Source: Elephas maximus indicus (taxonomy: Eukaryota > Chordata > Mammalia > Proboscidea > Elephantidae). Taken from it: a DNA stretch of 64,000 nucleotides. A model generated the notes under the pieces. It was not told the DNA's origin, made no database searches, and saw only the letters and a list, made by a program, of their open reading frames with translations. A program made the translations under genes and the position numbers. This document shows, piece by piece, positions 61,236 to 64,000 of this stretch (within the stretch, counting starts at the first letter, position 1; each line of letters opens with the position of its first letter). The stretch is from assembly GCF_024166365.1 (NCBI RefSeq), contig NC_064819.1:2988501-3052500 (forward strand), in the 5' to 3' direction.

Positions 61236-61656
61236 GGGCCTGAATGGCACCTCGCCAAAAGATACGTTTATCTGGAACCCATGAATGTGACCTCATTTGG
61301 AAAAAGGCTGTTTACAGATTTAATTAAGGATCTTAAAATGAGATCATCCTGGAGTTAGGGTAAGCCCTAAATCAAGTGATGATGTCCTTATAAGAAAAGG
61401 GCAGAGAGACCCATATGACACAGACACAGAAAAGAAAGATGTCAGGTTGTCAAGAAAGGCAGAGATTAGGGTTATATAGCCCCAAGCCAAGGAACACCTG
61501 GAACCACCAGAAGCTGGAAGGGGCAAGGAAAGATGCTCCCCAAGAGCCCTGCCAACACCTTAATTTCTAACTTCTGCCCTCCAGAGCTGTGAGAGAAGAA
61601 ATTCCTCTTGTTTTAAGCCACCACGTTCCTGGTAATTTGTTACCGCAGTCCTAGAG
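61236..61656 (+). mobile_element. Old MaLR (MLT1-type) LTR
   Basis: It follows the MaLR LTR order: ggcctgaatggcacctcgcc, atgaatgtgacctcatttgg, ttataagaaaagggcagag, ctccagagctgtgagagaag, taagccaccacg. It is strongly diverged and the ends are approximate. Confidence 0.75.
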
Positions 61657-61782
61657 ACCAAAAAAGCGTGAGCCTAGATCTGCCATTTACTGACTGTGTG
61701 ACCTCGGGCTGTTACTTAACTCTGCCATGACTCAGATTCTTTATCTGTAAAAGAAGGGCAAAAATACTGTGACATATGATGG

Positions 61783-61965
61783 CTCTGGGAGTCCCTGGGT
61801 GGTGCAAACACTTAACATGCTTGGCTGCGTGGTCGAGTCCACCCAGAGGTGCCTTGGAAGAAAGGCATGGTGATCTACATCTGAAAAGTCAGCCATTGAA
61901 AACCCTGTTGAGCACACCTCTATTTGACTTGGTGGCAATTTTTTTTTTTTTTTTTTTTTTTACAA
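61783..61965 (+). mobile_element. AfroSINE-related divergent SINE with long T run
   Basis: The head is gggagtccctgggtggtgca, and the middle has ggtgatctacatctgaaaag. The tail is shortened to ttgacttggtggcaa, followed by a T run of about 24 bases at 61939-61962. Confidence 0.78.
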
Positions 61966-61996
61966 TGGTTATGAGAACAAATGGTAGCCATTATTA

Positions 61997-64000
61997 TTTA
62001 CTTCATCAATTCTTCCTTTTGCTTTAGCTGCTCGACGTTTGAGAGCAAGTTTCAGAGTCTCCTCCGACATCCATCTTGGCCTTTTCTTTCTTTCCTGTCT
62101 TTTCAGTGACCTCTTGCTTTCTTCATGGATGATGTCCTTGATGTCATTCCACAACTCGTCTGGTCTGCAGTCACTAGCGTTCAATGCGTCAAATCTATTC
62201 TTGAGATGGTCTCTAAATTCAGGTGGGATATACTCAAGGTCATATTTTGGCTCGCGGGGACCTGTTCTGATTTTCTTCAGTTTCAGCTTGAACTTGCATA
62301 TGCTCAATTGATGGTCTGTTCCACAGTCAGCCCCTGGCCTTGTTCTGAATGATGATATTGAGCTTTTCCATCATCTCTTTCCACAGATGTAGTCAATTTG
62401 ATTTCTGTGTGTTCCATCTGGCGAGGTCCATGTGTATAGTTGCCATTTATGTTGGTGAAAGAAGGTATTTGCAATGAAGAAGTCGTTGGTCTTGCAAAAT
62501 TCTATCATTTGATCTCCAGCATTGTTACTATCACCAAGGCCATATTTTCCAACTACTGATCCTTCTTCTTTGTTTCCAGCTTTCGCATTCCAATCGCCAG
62601 TAATTATCAATGCATCTTGACTGTGTGTTCAGTCAATTTCAGACTGCAGCAGCTGATAAAAATCTTCTATTTCTTCATCTTTGGCCCTAGTGGTTGGTGA
62701 GTAAATTTGAATAATAGTCATATTAACTGGTCTTCCTTGTAGGTGTATGGATATTATCCTATCACTGACAGCATTGTACTTCAGGGTAGATCTTGAAATG
62801 TTCCTTTTTGACGATGAATGCAACAGAAGATTTCAAAGGGCCTCTTGAGAAGACAAAGTATTATAATGACATGTGCAAAGAGCTGGAGATGGAAAACCAA
62901 AATGGAAGAACACGCTCAGCATTTCTCAAGGTGAAAGAACTGAAGAAAAAATTCAAGCCTCGAGTTGCAATAGTGAAGGATTCCATGGGGAAAACATTAA
63001 ATGACGCAGGAAGCATCAAAAGAAGATGGAAGGAATACACAGAGTCATTATACCAAAAACAATTAGTCGATGTTCAACTATTTCAAGAGGTAGCATATGA
63101 TCAGGAACCGATGGTACTGAAGGAAGAAGTCCAAGCTGCTCTGAAGGCATTAGCGAAAAACAAGGCTCCAGGAATTGATGGAACATCAATTGAGATGTTT
63201 CAACAAATGGGTGCAGCACTGGAGGTGCTCACTTATCTATGCCAAGAAACATGGAAGACAGCTTCCTGGCCAACTGACTGGAAGACATCCATATTTATGC
63301 CTATTCACAAGAAAGGTGATCCAACTGAATGTGGAAATTATAAAACAATATCATTAATATCACATGCAAGCAAAATTTTGCTGAAGATCATTCAAAAGTG
63401 GCTGCAGCAGTATATCAACAGGGGACTGCCAGAAATTCAGGCTGGTTTCAGAAGAGGACGTGGAACAAGGGATATCATTGCTGGTGTTCGATGGATCCTG
63501 GCTGAAAGCAGAGAATACCAGAAGGATGTTTACCTGTGTTTTATTGACTATGCAAAGGATTCGACTGTGTGGATCATAACAAACTATGGATAACATTGCG
63601 AAGAATGGAAATTCCAGAACACTTCATTGTGCTCATGAGGAACCTTTCCATAGATCAAGAGGAAGTTGTTCAGACAGAACAAGGGGATACTGATTGGTTT
63701 AAAGTCAGGAAAGGTGTGCGTCAGGGTTGTATTCTTTCACCATACCTGTTTAATCTGTATGCTGAACAAATAATCCGAGAAGCTGGACTATATGAAGAAG
63801 AACGGGGCATCAGGATTGGAGGAAGACTTATTAACAACCTGCATTATGCAGATGACACAACCTTGCTTGCTGAAAGTGAAGAGAACTTGAAGCACTTACT
63901 GATGAAGATCAAAGACCACAACCTTCAGTATGGATTACACCTCAACATAAAGAAAACAAAAATCCTCACAACTGGACCAATGAGCAACATCATGATAAAT
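61997..64000 (+). mobile_element. Young RTE (BovB-like) LINE with inverted 5' part, cut by window end
   Basis: Positions 61997-62817 read on the - strand as the endonuclease domain and following linker (TGDWNAKAGNKEEGS, TWTSPDGTHRNQIDYICGKR, FRDHLKNRFDALNAS, up to GRIDEV). From 62818 the element reads on the + strand and carries on almost where the inverted part stops (RRFQRAS-like, then TKYYNDMCKELEMENQNGR). The + part has a 266-codon frame (62793-63593) covering the reverse transcriptase start: LKEEVQAALKALAKNKAPGI, IHKKGDPTECGNYKTISLIS, QAGFRRGRGTRDII. One base is lost near 63560; the frame then continues through RQGCILSPYLFNLYAEQ and the catalytic YADDTTL (about 63845-63865) to the window end. 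It lies in a DRD3 intron. Confidence 0.93.

Larger units (their letters stand above)
59623..64000 (-). other. DRD3: DRD3 intron upstream of the TM5 exon (runs off the window)
   Basis: The exon that should precede 59622 encodes the end of TM4 and the split Gly codon. No segment with receptor signatures (for example the DRY motif of TM3) is visible up to the window end, so the intron exceeds 4.3 kb. It holds one AfroSINE, one divergent SINE, an old LTR, MIR and a young RTE. Confidence 0.8.

Noticed and set aside
62793-63593. 266-codon open frame as a host gene
   Set aside because: It has the RTE reverse transcriptase motifs and continues out of frame in the same element after a one-base loss.

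Overview
The window is nuclear DNA from a placental mammal, almost certainly an afrotherian and most likely an elephant. Two things support this. Two neighbouring host genes can be recognised from their spliced exons. Nearly all the rest is interspersed repeats typical of afrotherian genomes: tRNA-derived AfroSINEs, BovB-like RTE LINEs, L1, ERVL/MaLR-like LTRs and MIR. I found no bacterial, plasmid or phage feature, no CRISPR array and no stand-alone RNA gene.

Layout. Positions 1-13,525 hold the 3' part of QTRT2 on the + strand. Three coding exons (3713-3864, 5912-6029, 11512-11743) encode the C-terminal 167 residues, including the zinc site, followed by a 3' UTR of about 1.8 kb. Its introns carry two RTE copies (199-2205 and about 6350-9475), an AfroSINE and a fresh 106-bp tandem duplication just upstream of an exon. 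Positions 13.5-51.85 kb are intergenic: AfroSINEs, a TA-flanked DNA transposon, rearranged RTE copies, an L1 of about 4.9 kb with target-site duplications, nested older L1 fragments and a cluster of solo LTRs. Positions 51.85-64 kb hold the 3' part of DRD3 on the - strand. Its last three coding exons (59622-59426, 53425-53080, 52048-51852) encode TM5, intracellular loop 3, TM6, TM7 and the C-terminus. The upstream intron runs to the window end and contains a young 5'-inverted RTE.

The genes converge tail to tail, the arrangement known for human 3q13.31. They have unrelated jobs: QTRT2 is the partner subunit of tRNA-guanine transglycosylase (queuosine modification), and DRD3 is the D3 dopamine receptor. 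Nothing in the sequence suggests they work together.

I found no new gene system. The observations most worth checking are a pair of in-frame splice acceptors in DRD3 exactly 63 bases (21 codons) apart, two independent inverted RTE insertions, a non-colinear RTE copy, and the shared 3' tail of AfroSINE and RTE elements.
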